A DNA stretch of 64,000 nucleotides, taken from assembly GCA_032716605.1 (NCBI GenBank), contig CM064518.1, positions 47,146,774-47,210,773 of the forward strand, read 5' to 3'. The position numbers were made by a program, and so were the translations under genes. The stretch is from Paralithodes platypus (taxonomy: Eukaryota; Arthropoda; Malacostraca; Decapoda; Lithodidae). Of this stretch, positions 32,731 to 43,119 are shown one piece after another (the stretch's first letter is position 1; each line of letters starts with the position of its first letter). Below the pieces are notes generated by a model. That model worked only from the letters and a program-made list of their open reading frames with translations, ran no database searches and was not told the DNA's origin.

Positions 32731-32834
32731 GTGTGTGTGCGTGTGTGTGTGTGTGTGTGTGTTAGTGTGTGTGTGTGTGTTAGTGTGTTTATGTTTGTGC
32801 ATGAATGTGTTTATGTTAATGTGTGTGAGAATAT

Positions 32835-32875
<41 letters not shown>
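32731..32875. repeat. (GT)n microsatellite with interruptions
   Basis: GT dinucleotides interrupted by GTTA and TTTATG. Confidence 0.95.
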
Positions 32876-32876
<1 letters not shown>

Positions 32877-32877
32877 A

Positions 32878-32927
32878 TTTAACCCCTTCAGTATACAAGG
32901 AGGACTTTTTCTGACTATTTAACCACA
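32878..32927. mobile_element. FB1 end fragment
   Basis: TTAACCCCTTCAGTATACAA followed by GGACTTTTTCTGACTATTTA, cut by the retroposed fragment at 32934. Confidence 0.6.
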
Positions 32928-32929
32928 CT

Positions 32930-33058
32930 TACGCCAACAACACAATCTACACTCCTTGAGAGCTCTGTGGGAAAGCCCGACCGTGGCCATGGCCTTCCTT
33001 AGGGACTCGGGGCTGTTCGGCCAGGCAGCTTAGGGAACAACAACAACAACAACAACAA
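32930..33058 (+). mobile_element. 5'-truncated zinc-knuckle LINE 3' end with (AAC)n tail
   Basis: CTTACGCCAACAACACAATC, CTCCTTGAGAGCTCTGTGG, GTGGCCATGGCCTTCCTTAG and CAGGCAGCTTAGGGAACAAC match 58144-58285 almost base for base, and both end in AAC units after the same TAG stop. AACCCCTTCAGTAT on the left and AACCCTTCAATAT on the right may be a target duplication. Confidence 0.82.
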
Positions 33059-33480
33059 ACCCTTCAATATTTTTGCATACATTCATTTCGTGTTTCTCTC
33101 ATTGTGTGTACATATTCATTGTGTGTATTTTTCGTTGTGTATACACTAATTGTCTGTGTCTTAGTATGTTTTATATATTTTTGTCACTAAGTCGTTCCTC
33201 TCGCTGGCCCTGACAAGATATTGGTCAGTGTCGTGTTTATCAATATGTTTTGTTGTTTGTAGTGTAAATCCCTCACGCAAATTGGTTGGGGAAAGTATTT
33301 AGTTGTATCTTCAAAACACATACACACACTTTCACTTACACACACACACCCACACACACACACACACACACACCTTCAGCAACATGTTTTAGAAGGTTGG
33401 TGATTTAACAAGTATTAATAACTATATTGTATCTACTCTCAAAAAATAAGTACGACAAAAGTATACATATATATTAATAT
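33059..33480. other. Unassigned spacer with (CA)n at 33318-33372
   Basis: GTGTGTA-type low complexity and a CA tract. Nothing coding. Confidence 0.55.
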
Positions 33481-33483
33481 ATA

Positions 33484-33485
33484 TA

Positions 33486-33556
<71 letters not shown>
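33484..33556. repeat. (TA)n microsatellite
   Basis: About 70 bases of TA dinucleotides. Confidence 0.97.
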
Positions 33557-33559
<3 letters not shown>

Positions 33560-33871
33560 CAGTTTTGTACAGTAGCAGCTACTTGTACTGGTAATTATAA
33601 CTTTTTAGCTATCTGTTATCTATTTCCCGTACATTGACCCCTCCTCCCAACTCCCCCCCCCACCCCCCTCCCCCGTGACGTAAGTGGGTGAGGTCAACTT
33701 CAGTATATAGCCAATGAGTTGTCAAAGGTCAACAGAGTGCCACATGACCTCGCTCCCACCATCAGGGTATATTAATTTTATATCAAATACTTAATACACG
33801 GGGGTCAGGAAAATTAGCTCGAAGAAAATATTACACCAGCACAGGGAAGCCTCACACACACACACACACAT

Positions 33872-34330
33872 CTCCCCGTGGCGTAACTGATAGCGCGTCT
33901 GGCTCACAACCAGAAGGTCCCGGGTTCGAGACCCGGGCGGGGAAGAGACATTTGGGGAAGTCTCCTAACGGTGTAGCCTCTGTTCACCTAGCAGTATAAA
34001 TAGGAAACTGGTATAAGTGGACGAAGTTGTGACGTCCCATCTGGGGTTGGTGATCGGTTACAAGGTGAGATGGGTATCGTACTGGTCAACCTAAGCCTTC
34101 AGGTGAAACTGGTACCGTAGTGAGAATGGTACCGTACAGATTAACCATAAGCCTTCGTTTCCAGATGTCGCCAATTGGCTAAAATACAGACTACACACAC
34201 GTCCACAGCCATTCCAACGATACATAAACACTTAACATGCATTTCACGCAATACATTCCCAGTTAAGGAGGCGCGATAATAATAAGCTTAGCTCGCATTG
34301 CATGGATTCCCCTTGACGAACAAGCAAGTG
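33872..34330 (+). mobile_element. SINE-1: tRNA-headed dispersed repeat, copy 1
   Basis: The head 33873-33944 folds as a 72-nt tRNA: acceptor TCCCCGT/GCGGGGA, D-stem GCGT/GCGC, anticodon stem TCTGG/CCAGA with loop CTCACAA (anticodon CAC, Val) and T-arm with TTCGAGA. Only one base separates the acceptor and D stems instead of two. Box B is GGTTCGAGACC. About 385 bp of body follow, ending CAAGCAAGTG before a CA tract. The same head and body recur inverted at 46211-46682, so the tRNA is best read as a SINE promoter rather than a lone tRNA gene, although the intact cloverleaf could still be expressed. Confidence 0.8.
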
Positions 34331-34375
<45 letters not shown>

Positions 34376-34415
34376 CACACACGACACACACGACACACAT
34401 TCACACACACACAGT
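34331..34415. repeat. (CA)n microsatellite with CGACA interruptions
   Basis: CA dinucleotides, then ACACGAC units. It acts as the 3' tail of the SINE-1 copy. Confidence 0.93.
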
Positions 34416-34429
34416 ATATATGAAAGCTA

Positions 34430-35055
34430 AATCTCAAATACGTGTTATCAAACTATGTAGTAAAACTCGAAATAATGAAAAATTGGAACGCCAGGCTTTC
34501 GTCTATTTTCTCAAGACATCTTCAGGGTAATACAAGAAAACAAGGGAAAACTGACGCTTAAATGGCCCGCATAAATCATCTGTGAGACACTAGCTTAAAC
34601 AAAAAATTGTTGCCATCTTACTGTATTTTTCGGTTATTTATATTTATATATTTTTGCATCATATTTCTTATAGCAACACACAGTAAGGCTCCTGAAGTGC
34701 ATTACATTGTATTTGGAAATCTTTAATATTTATACAATTATAACTACGCTGTATATTGTAATTTGTCTAAAAATGGAATGTTATCTCTAATCATATATAA
34801 ACAATGGAATAAATCAATAGACTAAAGAAAGATAGTACAATACAATTCCTACACATGATATTAAGTATCGACATCTAAAAAAAAATAGCCTATATGAACA
34901 ATGCATATTAAGTTTATGTACATATTCATAGTGAACTAATGAAACTATATATAAGTGTAAGAACACAATGACGTGCTCTGGAATACAAAATAATGAAAAC
35001 AAATATGAGAAAAGAGTCTCACGTGTGTTATTACTGAGGAATGATTGTTACCAAC
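34430..35055. other. Unassigned AT-rich spacer
   Basis: No family members, microsatellites or ORFs of note. Confidence 0.55.
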
Positions 35056-35060
35056 ATCTT

Positions 35061-35191
35061 TTTCTTGGTGGTGTAATGGTTAGAGCGTGTAAGTTATGTA
35101 AGATATATCCTAGGTTCGAATCCCAGGAAAATCACATGCTTTCATTGATTTCATTTGTGGATTATTGTTGTTAAGAACGATGTTAAAAATA
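35061..35191 (+). mobile_element. SINE-2, copy 1 (plus strand)
   Basis: Box A-like TGGTGGTGTAATGGTTAGAG and box B CTAGGTTCGAATCCCAGG, then body ATGCTTTCATTGATTTCATT and TTGTTGTTAAGAACGATGTT. The other four copies are on the minus strand and share the body (GAAAGCAT...CATTAATGTTAAGAACGGGG in sense). Confidence 0.75.
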
Positions 35192-35340
35192 ATATTATGG
35201 CCTTTTCCGTACTGATCGTGGAGGGGTTCGCCTTCCAGACAACCAGGTCTTAAACATATTATGGAAAGAATCAGTTTATGAAGATTCAAAAATACTTAAA
35301 TTAGATATATTTATATTCTATCTATTTATATTAATTCATG

Positions 35341-35342
<2 letters not shown>

Positions 35343-35384
<42 letters not shown>

Positions 35385-35533
35385 TATCATTACATCCACA
35401 AACGTCCTTAACATCTAACCACATACACAATCAAGTGTAGGGTTAATAAATGGTGAATGATTGCAACTGCCGGGAATCGAACCCGGGACCCAGAAACAGG
35501 ACGACAGTGCTCTACCACTGGGGTATCAGAGTG
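35343..35533 (-). mobile_element. SINE-3, left arm of inverted pair
   Basis: Minus-strand tRNA-like head near 35465-35531: CCCCAGTGGTAGAGCACTG (box A) and GGGTTCGATTCCCGG (box B), Gly/Ala-like in style but without a clear anticodon arm. The body (GTTAGATGTTAAGGACGTTT in sense) ends in (TA)n at 35343-35382. Confidence 0.75.
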
Positions 35534-35622
35534 AGGTTGGGTTTAGTCTAACACTCAGTACATATTCCTATATATCGACAAGGTATATGTACGAAGAGTG
35601 TGGGCTAAATTTATAACCTTCT

Positions 35623-35783
35623 TGGCAGCCCAGTGGTAGAGAACTGTCGTCCTGTCTGTGGGTCCCGGGTTCGATTCCCGGCAGTTGCAATCATTCATCA
35701 TTTATTAACCCTACACTTTATTGTGTATGTGGTTAGATGTTAAGGACGTTTGTGGATGTAATGATATATATATATATATATAT
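35623..35783 (+). mobile_element. SINE-3, right arm of inverted pair
   Basis: Plus-strand copy: GCAGCCCAGTGGTAGAGAAC, GGGTCCCGGGTTCGATTCCC, ATCATTTATTAACCCTACAC, AGATGTTAAGGACGTTTGTG, then a (TA)n tail. It is head-to-head with the left arm across a ~90-bp spacer, with about 95 percent identity by eye. Confidence 0.75.
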
Positions 35784-35879
35784 TGGATTATTGGTTCATT
35801 AAATCCAAATGCCCACACAAGCACTTTTTTGTGTTTTAATTATTATACAGCACTTCTATCCAGTCCACTGATACCCAAC

Positions 35880-36260
35880 CACACCCAAACCAAAACCCAC
35901 ACATGACCCCCTCCACACCCATACCCACACATGCCCCCTCCACACTCACACTAACACCCACGCCAACACCCACACCCACACCCACATGGGCGGGTATGAG
36001 GCCAGGTCGTGCCATACATTATACAACACAGAATCGTGGTGTGATTTCGTGCTGTGAGGTAATCCACGCATATTTTTTATGTGCGTGTGTGTGTGTGGCG
36101 GGGCTGCAAGTATGTTGTCAGTGCATTTGTGTGCTTGTGTGTGTGTGTTTGTGTGTGTGTGTGGCTGTGAGTGTATGCATGTTTTTTTATCAATGCATGT
36201 TAGTGTGTATATGTGTGTTTGTGAATGTGTGCACGTGTGTATGCTGCATGTATGGGTAGA
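35880..36260. repeat. CCCACA and (GT)n low-complexity region
   Basis: ACCCACACCC-type repeats at 35880-35985 and GT-rich sequence at 36079-36245. Confidence 0.88.
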
Positions 36261-36369
36261 TGGTCAAATGTAAACATATACTATAGCATTGGGAAAGTGA
36301 GATAAAAAAGCCAGGCAAACACACACTCATATAATCTCAAATAATTATAATTCTCATATAATCTAGGGA

Positions 36370-36440
36370 TATGCGTGTATGAATTTATGTATGCATGGAT
36401 GTACGTATATATGTATGTATGCACCGTACGTATGTGTGTG

Positions 36441-36472
<32 letters not shown>

Positions 36473-36500
36473 TGTATGGATGTACTGTATATGTGTATGC
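36370..36500. repeat. (TATG)n region
   Basis: TATG units with CATGGATG variants, densest at 36447-36476. Confidence 0.9.
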
Positions 36501-36581
36501 ATGTCTTACACAGTAACTGTAGCCATGTATAAAACGTTGTGTACGAGATTGGTTAGTTCATAAGAGCCATTCATTAGGTGT

Positions 36582-36785
36582 TATACCCTGTTCCAAATAG
36601 GTAGGCCAAAAATCGAGAGCCCTAACCTCTGTAACTCAATACAGTCTAGAACAAATGGGCTGTAAACATTCCTGGCTGACCCTTCCCAAATGGTGGAAAT
36701 ATTAGCTCGATTGCTCTAGTCGTTTGTGAATTACAGAGGTTAATGTACAAGAGCTTTGGCCTACGTATTTGGAACAGGGCATAGT
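36582..36785. mobile_element. FB4 foldback element, full copy
   Basis: TATACCCTGTTCCAAATAGG to GTATTTGGAACAGGGCATA. Interior GACCCTTCCCAAATGGTGGA and CTCTAGTCGTTTGTGAATTA. Arms of ~35 bp are strictly inverted, and the halves are symmetric overall. Confidence 0.82.
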
Positions 36786-36988
36786 ACAATATAACAAAAC
36801 ATAATATAAATACTTAAATACAAAAAAAAAAAAAATCTATAGATGCCAGAGAAAGCATTTATAATTCACCCTCCTTTATCTACTATATGAAGTATGGTCT
36901 ATATAATCTATTCTGTATTAAACATTATTTTAGCTTATCTGCAAGCTGGCCAAATTCATTCATGCGTGGGAAATTCTGCCTACTATTC

Positions 36989-36994
36989 ATGAGC

Positions 36995-37029
<35 letters not shown>

Positions 37030-37153
37030 AGGGTGGGTGTGTGTGTGTGTGGCTGCGTGTGTGTGTGTGTGTGTGTGGGGCTGTGTTTTGTGTGTGTGGC
37101 TGCGTGTGGTGTGTGTCTGTGTATGTGGCTGTGTATTTGTGTGTCTGGCTGCA

Positions 37154-37187
<34 letters not shown>

Positions 37188-37335
37188 CGTGCGCTCGTTC
37201 ACATGTATAAGCGTGCTTGTCAAGGTGTATATTTGAGTGATTGACTATAATTCAACGTGTGCTTGTCTAACGTGGGTGTGTGTGTGTGTCTCTGCGTGTG
37301 TTTGTGTGTGTGTGTGTGTGTGTGTTATGTGTGAG
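36989..37335. repeat. (GT)n-rich block
   Basis: GT tracts with GGCTGC interruptions at 36997-37185 and 37275-37330. The Cys-Val ORFs are artefacts. Confidence 0.95.
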
Positions 37336-37479
37336 TGTGTGGCTGTGAAAAATTTACAAAGATACACTGACCACAGAGAGAAAGAGAGAGAGAGAGAATA
37401 CTGGTGTTCGTGAATATGTCCAGAGATGATATAGAAATAAACTGACTATATCTACGCGGATGGTCAATGGATCTACGAA

Positions 37480-37870
37480 ACATTTGAGTGGATGGATGGT
37501 GGGTGAAAGTGGAAGTGGGTGGGTTGTGGATGGTTGAGGCTAGCGGGTATGAGGTGTGTGTTAGGGTGTGGATATATGGATGGATGGTGGTTGGTGGATG
37601 TACATGGTTGGATGGTTGATGGATGTGTGTGGATGATGGGTGATGGTGGGAGTGGGTAGGTAATAGCTTGTAAGTGGATCTGCATTAGTGGATGAACGGT
37701 GGATGAATGGTAGATAGACGTTTTGTGGATATAATTGATGGTTAACGGGTGATATATATACTGTATCTGTGGGTTTGTGGGTTTGTTGGTCGATCTGTGG
37801 TTATCGGATGTTGGGTGGGTAGGGTTTGGTTGGTGGGTGGGTAGGTGGGTGGGTGAGGCTAGCTGGGTGG
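37480..37870. repeat. GGATG/GGGTG low-complexity block
   Basis: Degenerate TGGATGG and GGGTGGGT units on one strand. No gene. Confidence 0.85.
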
Positions 37871-37885
37871 TTGGGTAGGTTTTGG

Positions 37886-38035
37886 TGGGTGAGCTAATAT
37901 TGTTACCATTTGGGAAGAGTCAGTCGAGGAATATGTGTGGAAATTTACAGCCAATTTGCTCTAGCCCTTTTTGAGTTACAGAGGATAGAGGTCATGATTT
38001 CTCACCTACTTACAGCGAATAGACTATAGGATATG
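37886..38035. mobile_element. FB4 half copy
   Basis: CATTTGGGAAGAGTCAGTCG, ATATGTGTGGAAATTTACAG, TTGAGTTACAGAGGATAGAG and CACCTACTTACAGCGAATAG. Confidence 0.65.
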
Positions 38036-38104
38036 TCGTTTAGAGCGTTCCATTCTCAACAAAGATCAGCCACAGCTATCAGTACGCTAATGTGATATCA
38101 AGAC

Positions 38105-38490
38105 TTAAGGGGGGTCACAGGCTTTTTTGTATCTTTCTCTCCTTTTCTCTCTGTCCCTGGCTTGTATCCATTCGGCCCCATTCAGCCAACTATTTTAAGA
38201 CGTTTATCCCCATCCAGGTGTCAATTTCATCCTGGCGAGCGATAGCGAGCCAGCATTGTATGGAGAAATCCGGCTTCACCGGAGACATTTCTCTATCGAA
38301 AAATTTACAAACTTAGCTTGCTGTCTAAACAAAAATATATATATGCTGGCTCGTTACCGCTCGCCAGGAAAATATTGACACCTGGATGGGGATAAACGTC
38401 TTAAAACAGTAAGCCGAATGGGGCCGAATGGATACAAGCCAAAGAGAGAGGGAGAGAAAGAGAAAAAAAAGAGAGAGGTGGGGTCCCTTA
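38105..38490. mobile_element. FB3 foldback element
   Basis: TTAAGGGGGGTCACAGGCTT, GGCTTGTATCCATTCGGCCC, GGCGAGCGATAGCGAGCC and mirror TGGCTCGTTACCGCTCGCC, ending GAGGTGGGGTCCCTTA. Confidence 0.84.
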
Positions 38491-38732
38491 GTATCAGGCT
38501 TGATGTTTGCGATATCCCGAAATCTTGATGACAAACTAAATCACAGGATAAATAAAAACGTATACTGTAAATACGTTGAAAGTTCGTATAGAGATAAGTG
38601 ACTAAGGTGCTCTTCACTTGTCATGACAGCACACTTCAGCAAAGAGCAGCTAAACCAGTTGTAAGTTCACATATCTCTTACTGAGTCCATTGCAAGTCAC
38701 TCCACAATGTCCAAATTGTGATATGTTGGAGA

Positions 38733-38827
38733 AAATAGACTTACATTCGTTAGAGAGACGCAGAGTTAGATGGGATATGATAGAGGTGTTCAAGTGGGTT
38801 AGTGGGATTAAAAAAGGGATCTTAATA
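38733..38827 (+). mobile_element. CR1-like internal fragment
   Basis: ATAGACTTACATTCGTTAGA and GACGCAGAGTTAGATGGGAT, then GTGTTCAAGTGGGTTAGTGG, equal to codons for LHSLERRRVR.DMIEVFKWVSG in 2960-3030. A SINE-2 copy begins where it ends. Confidence 0.78.
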
Positions 38828-38955
38828 TTAATCCTCCATTACAGACACCAATGCACTAGAATAAACTAATGAAAGCATTGTGATCCTCCCGGGATTCGAA
38901 CTCGGGACACCACACTCAGAACATAATCATCTAAACCATTACACCACCAACACAG
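38826..38955 (-). mobile_element. SINE-2, copy 2
   Basis: TATTAATCCTCCATTACAGA and AATAAACTAATGAAAGCATT, then box B in antisense GGGATTCGAACTCGGGAC and box A in antisense AACCATTACACCACCAACAC. Confidence 0.8.
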
Positions 38956-39139
38956 TTAAAGATTAAGTACACGATCACGATTTAATATCCAGTTTCGAAT
39001 TCTGGATATTAATCTAATCATGTACTCAGACACAACTGCATTATGGATAACGTCATGTTTTAGAGAGAGGGAAGAACAATGAATGGGGCCAAGATCAAAG
39101 TCATTTAATAGTTGCCAGATTATAATGAAAAGGACGTCA

Positions 39140-39533
39140 TCCAGATCATTATAACTGCATAAAGAATAACATAGGGGGTCCACGAATAACATAGGGGGTC
39201 CACGAATAACATAGGGGGTCCACGAATAACATAGGGGGTCCACGAATAACATAGGGGGTCCACGAATAACATAGGGGCTCCACGAATAACATAGGGGGTC
39301 CACGAATAACATAGGGGGTCCACGAATAACATAGGGGGTCCACGAATAACATAGGGGGTCCACGAATAACATAGGGGGTCCACGAATAACATAGGGGGTC
39401 CACGAATAACATAGGGGGTCCACGAATAACATAGGGGTCCACGAATAACATAGGGGGTCTACGAATAACATAGGGGGTCCACGAATTCCTACGAGTGGGC
39501 TAGAGACTATGGCAACCGAGTGTACACGGGCAG
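39140..39533. repeat. 20-bp minisatellite, ~16 units, within a dispersed repeat
   Basis: AATAACATAGGGGGTCCACG repeats about 16 times from 39164 to 39484 with almost no variation (one CTCC, one 1-bp loss, one TCTACG). The flanks match 27678-27767, where the unit is single. Minus-strand ORFs repeating FVDPLCYSWTPYVIRGP are artefacts of a 20-bp period read in three frames. Confidence 0.95.
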
Positions 39534-39751
39534 GGATTGTAAATTTTATATTGCACTACTGGCCTTTACTCTCAGGATTTTAATGGCTCTCCAAAGGTCC
39601 ATTAACTGCCTTTGCTGGCATAATTAAAGTGCTCTAAATCTGAAAGTACTTCTTAAATTATTACTATGTATGTTTTCTGTTGAGTCGATGTAAAATGGAG
39701 ATCAAATAATGGGCAAGCCACAGTTTTTATGTACTGGTGTTAACATAATAG

Positions 39752-39870
39752 AAACCGCTTGAGGATTATGACGCATTTTGACAATTTATTCTGGCCATTA
39801 TTAGATTAGAAGGTGTATATGGAAGTCCGAGGGTGCATTGACATAGACTTTACTCCTATGATTCCCACAA
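39752..39870. mobile_element. FB1 element, partial
   Basis: CCGCTTGAGGATTATGACGC, TTTATTCTGGCCATTATTAG and AGGTGTATATGGAAGTCCGA, with a truncated mirror. ATGGGCAAGCCACAGTTTTT occurs on both sides (39710 and 39887), a direct repeat around this insertion. Confidence 0.65.
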
Positions 39871-39988
39871 TGGAGGTCAGATAATGGGCAAGCCACAGTT
39901 TTTATGGTGACCGAACAACTCAACCAGTACACCATTTCACTCGGTACTTGACGTGCAATGTTACTTTCGCTAACGATAAGGTTTATTC

Positions 39989-40189
39989 GTAACCCCTTCA
40001 GCACTTTTGATTCTGGCTAAAATTAGATGATTTTATGCAGTTTAAGAAGGACCTATGTTACTAAGAGGGTTGTTGAGATCGTATTTACCCATTCGAGTCG
40101 TATACTGTAGGTAGCTTACAAACTAAAGAAAATCGTCGAATAGTAACCAGAATATGATGATAATGACATAATAGTGGTGAAGGGGTTAA
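39989..40189. mobile_element. FB1 element
   Basis: GTAACCCCTTCAGCACTTTT, ATTAGATGATTTTATGCAGT, TTAAGAAGGACCTATG and mirror, ending ATAGTGGTGAAGGGGTTAA. Confidence 0.78.
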
Positions 40190-40361
40190 GCTATTATTAG
40201 AAGATTTTATTCAGATTAGGAAGGGTATGTGGAAGTCAGAGGATTGAATGAGATAGGCTTTACCCTTATAATTCCCACAGATCCTGCCTAAATTCCGTAA
40301 AATCGTCTAATGATGGCCAGATTGAACGGTCAAAAACGCATCTGAACCCTCAAGGGTTTAA
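40186..40361. mobile_element. FB1 element sharing TTAA with its neighbour
   Basis: TTAAGCTATTATTAGAAGAT, TTTATTCAGATTAGGAAGGG, TATGTGGAAGTCAGAGG and mirror, ending CTGAACCCTCAAGGGTTTAA. Confidence 0.74.
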
Positions 40362-40380
40362 CGGGCATCGAACCAGATCA

Positions 40381-40480
40381 GTGAGAGGGAGGGAGGGGGT
40401 GGAGGTGGGAGTGGGAGGGAGGGAGGCACGGAGGAGAAAGGAAGGAGGAAAGAGAAAAAAAAAACTGGGAGGGAGACGAT
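40381..40480. repeat. GGGAG-rich purine tract
   Basis: GAGGGAGGGAGG-type purines on the plus strand. Confidence 0.85.
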
Positions 40481-40684
40481 GGACAAAAACTAGATGGGTA
40501 CGCGCGAGTGTATTGATCCAACGACTTCCTGATTCGTCGGAAATAAAAAACAACAACCAAAAGACGTCGCCGGTAATATAAGACCTAACCGCGACCACCG
40601 GCACAAGGGAAATTAAGCAACAACAGTTCTAGAAGGGAGGGCGGGGGGTGAATGGAAGAACGAGAAAGTAATGATGTCACCTTT

Positions 40685-41095
40685 TTATTTGTAGATGAGT
40701 TAACCACTGCAGAAAAACCTACCCTCGTTGTTCAATCTTGCTCATTATATTTCTACGTATAAGATCACGGAGAAGAACATAACTTGTGTGAGGAACTGTA
40801 CTGCGGCGCTAATAAGTCATGTCTCAGCTGTCATTACGTTTGGCTCGCTCTGTGATGTACTAATGTCTGTCAGATGTTGAATAGGGTGGATAAATGTAGG
40901 AACATGTTGGTATATCTCACTCAAAACGAATAAATAAAGTTGTAGATGTTGCTAATACTAATTATTTCATCAAAATATACTTAGTGCCGAGACATCACTT
41001 ATTAGGCCAACTGTACAGTTACCCACATAAGTTCTGTTCCTCGTCGTCAGATTACGTAGAAAATAAACAAATAGTATGAGTGAATTGCGAGTGTG
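40685..41095. mobile_element. FB5 element interrupted by family E
   Basis: Left part ATGAGTTAACCACTGCAGAA, TAAGATCACGGAGAAGAACA and AACTTGTGTGAGGAAC up to 40794. It resumes at 41017 with GTTACCCACATAAGTTCTGT and TCCTCGTCGTCAG, which would be the opposite arm. Confidence 0.6.
40795..41016. mobile_element. Family E element, full copy
   Basis: TGTACTGCGGCGCTAATAAG at left and ATTAGGCCAACTGTACA at right, imperfectly inverted. Interior ATGTCTGTCAGATGTTGAAT and TTGGTATATCTCACTCAAAA as in 6727-6950. Confidence 0.7.
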
Positions 41096-41140
41096 TATGG
41101 GTGTATGTGTGTATATGTGTGTGTTTTTGTTTTGTTTTGT

Positions 41141-41330
41141 TTTTTCTATCTCTATCTATCTATCTATATGCTCAGGCCCAATCCCCATTTTGGGGGTAGC
41201 CGACTCAAGACAGAGCAAGAACAGGGAAAACACAAAAACAACATAAAACAACAAATAAACACAGATACAAAGCACAAACTCACACACATCCAGGTCACCC
41301 AGGAGAAGACCCAGAGACCAGGGTCACCAA
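41141..41330. mobile_element. Family F dispersed repeat
   Basis: TATC units, CTCAGGCCCAATCCCCATTT, GGGGGTAGCCGACTCAAGAC, AGAACAGGGAAAACAC and TCACACACATCCAGGTCACC. On the minus strand it fuses to the RTE-like ORF and supplies its last ~70 nonsense codons. Confidence 0.72.
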
Positions 41331-41339
41331 GGTCGCTCC

Positions 41340-42470
41340 AAGGTCGCAAAAAACTCTTAACTGCTTCTAACAAATTTCCTCCTATTTCATAAATCCTTAA
41401 CACCTTCCACATTGCTTCATGGTCCACACGATCATACGCTTTTTCCAAGTCCATAAAAGCCCAAAATATCTCCTTATGCTTCTCTAAATACTTCTCGCAT
41501 AACTGTCTTACTGCAAACATCTGATCCACGCACCCTCTTCCCCTCCTAAAACCGCACTGTTCTTCTCCTATTGCAACTTCCGTACACTTTATTATCCTCT
41601 CTATCAACACCCTGCCATACAGCTTTCCAACCACTGACAATAAACTAATACCTCTATAACTTGAACACTCCTGCCGATCTCCCTTCCCCTTGTACAACGG
41701 CACAATACATGCACTCTTCCAGTCTATTGGTACCATTGACACAGCAAAGCACACATTGAAAAGTCTCACCAACCAATCAATTATCACATCTCCACCCTTC
41801 TTTATACACTCCACAGCAATACCATCCAAACCTTCTGCTTTTCCCGCTCTCATTTGTTTCACTGCTTCTTTCACCTCATTTTCCTCAATCCTTTCATTCA
41901 TTCCCTGCCACCTGGGTGGCCTGGGTAACCTATCTCCATCCACCTCTGCTTCAATCACTGCTTCTCTTCCATCTCTTGTATTTAACAAAGATTCAAAATA
42001 CTCGGCATATCTTTTCCTCACTTCAACTGGTTCCACTAGTAATTCTCCATTTTCATCTTTCACTGACTCTCCCCTCTTTTGTCCTCCTTTCCTTACTTTA
42101 TTTACCTCCTTCCAGAACATCTTCTTTCGTTCTTCAAAATTATCACTCAGCCTTTGACCCCACCTTTCGTTTGCATCTTTTTTCGCTTCTCTAATTTTCC
42201 GTTTTGCCTCTCTCCTTTTCTCCTTGTACCTCTCCCATACCTCAACACTACCATCCTGTAAAACCCTCTCAAAACACTGTCGCTTCTCCTCAACTGCCTT
42301 TCTCACCGTATCATTCCACCACTCGCTTCCCTTCCTGATACCTCTGCCTCCTACTTTCCTTTTGCCGCATACTACCTCTGCACTTGCTTGCACTCCTTCC
42401 TTAAAATGTTGCCATTCAACCTCTACTTCTCTCTCTTCCATCTCTCTCACTTCCATCCACTTTTTTTTTG
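41340..42470 (-). pseudogene. RTE-like reverse transcriptase fragment, long open frame
   Basis: Minus ORF 42561-41164 (465 codons) with ~375 codons of element protein. Order: linker after the missing endonuclease (WQHFKEGVQ, GSEWWNDTVRKAVEEKR, ~95-111 region), lysine-rich helix KEKRREAKRKIREAKK, FWKEVNKVRKG, then RT blocks KAEGLDGIAVECIKKGG, CIVPLYKGKGDRQECSSYR, GISLLSVVGKLYGRVL, EEQCGFRRGRGCVDQ and motif A FMDLEKAYDRVD. Motif B and the YADD box are gone; the frame runs instead into family F. The body is unusually well preserved (no stop in 375 codons), so the loss at 41340 looks recent. Clade (RTE-like) is from motif style and is uncertain. Confidence 0.85.
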
Positions 42471-42707
42471 TTTTTTGATGCACCAATACCATAATCAACA
42501 GGTACAGTTGATTATGGTTTGAGTGTGCCTGAGTGTAAAACCAGTTCAGAAGCCCGTGCATGAGACGTAGACTCTCCCGTGCATGACCGGCTGTAGGTGT
42601 TCGCCAGGCATTTGTTTATGCATTCGAGAAGAGGAAACTTGTACAGTACATAATATACTGTATATAAGCAACACTTTCTCTATCTAATGATTATCTCCTT
42701 ACATTTT

Positions 42708-43078
42708 TTAAGGGGAGATGGGGTCGTTTTTCTGGTCCCCTTTCTTCCTCATGTTAAGCCCCATTAGTTTTCAGATTATAAGACGTTCGGCCCATTATTT
42801 TTACGATTTTAACACCTTTTGCCCCAATTCGGTGTCAAATTTAAGACCTTTTGTGCCATTAGGTGTCGATTTTTTTCCTGGCCAGCGAAAGCGAGCCTGA
42901 AATCATAAGAGGAACCTGCCTCTGGCTGAGAATTTTTTCTACCGAAAAATACACAAATGTATCTTGAAAGGGGATGTAGGGGTATTTTTTAAAGCTTGAT
43001 GTACGTATAGCGAGGAAACTAAGAAATAAAGGAATATATGAATTAATTGACTAAAAAAACAGCCCATCTCCCTTTAAG
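42708..43078 (+). mobile_element. FB2 element
   Basis: TTAAGGGGAGATGGGGTCGT to CAGCCCATCTCCCTTTAA. Interior GGCCAGCGAAAGCGAGCCTG with AACCTGCCTCTGGCTGAG, where the CCGGCC palindrome is mutated. Confidence 0.8.
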
Positions 43079-43119
43079 TGTCACTGCCACGTTCTTTATG
43101 TATATATAATTGGTTAATG

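Noticed and set aside
33873..33944. Stand-alone functional tRNA-Val gene
   Set aside because: The cloverleaf is intact, but the same head continues into a 385-bp body shared with 46211-46682, so SINE head is preferred. Expression is not excluded.
36887..37244. Cys-Val-rich ORFs resembling cysteine-rich peptides
   Set aside because: They are (GT)n read as TGT-GTG; there is no signal peptide or spacing pattern beyond the dinucleotide.
38956..39471. 171-codon minus ORF repeating FVDPLCYSWTPYVIRGPP
   Set aside because: It is the 20-bp minisatellite read over a 60-bp (three-unit) period; two other frames give the same repeat.
39164..39484. Possible CRISPR array
   Set aside because: The 20-bp units are directly adjacent without spacers, in a eukaryotic repeat context.
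41690..42478. Plus-strand ORFs of 60-155 codons
   Set aside because: They are antisense shadows of the RTE-like reverse transcriptase on the minus strand.
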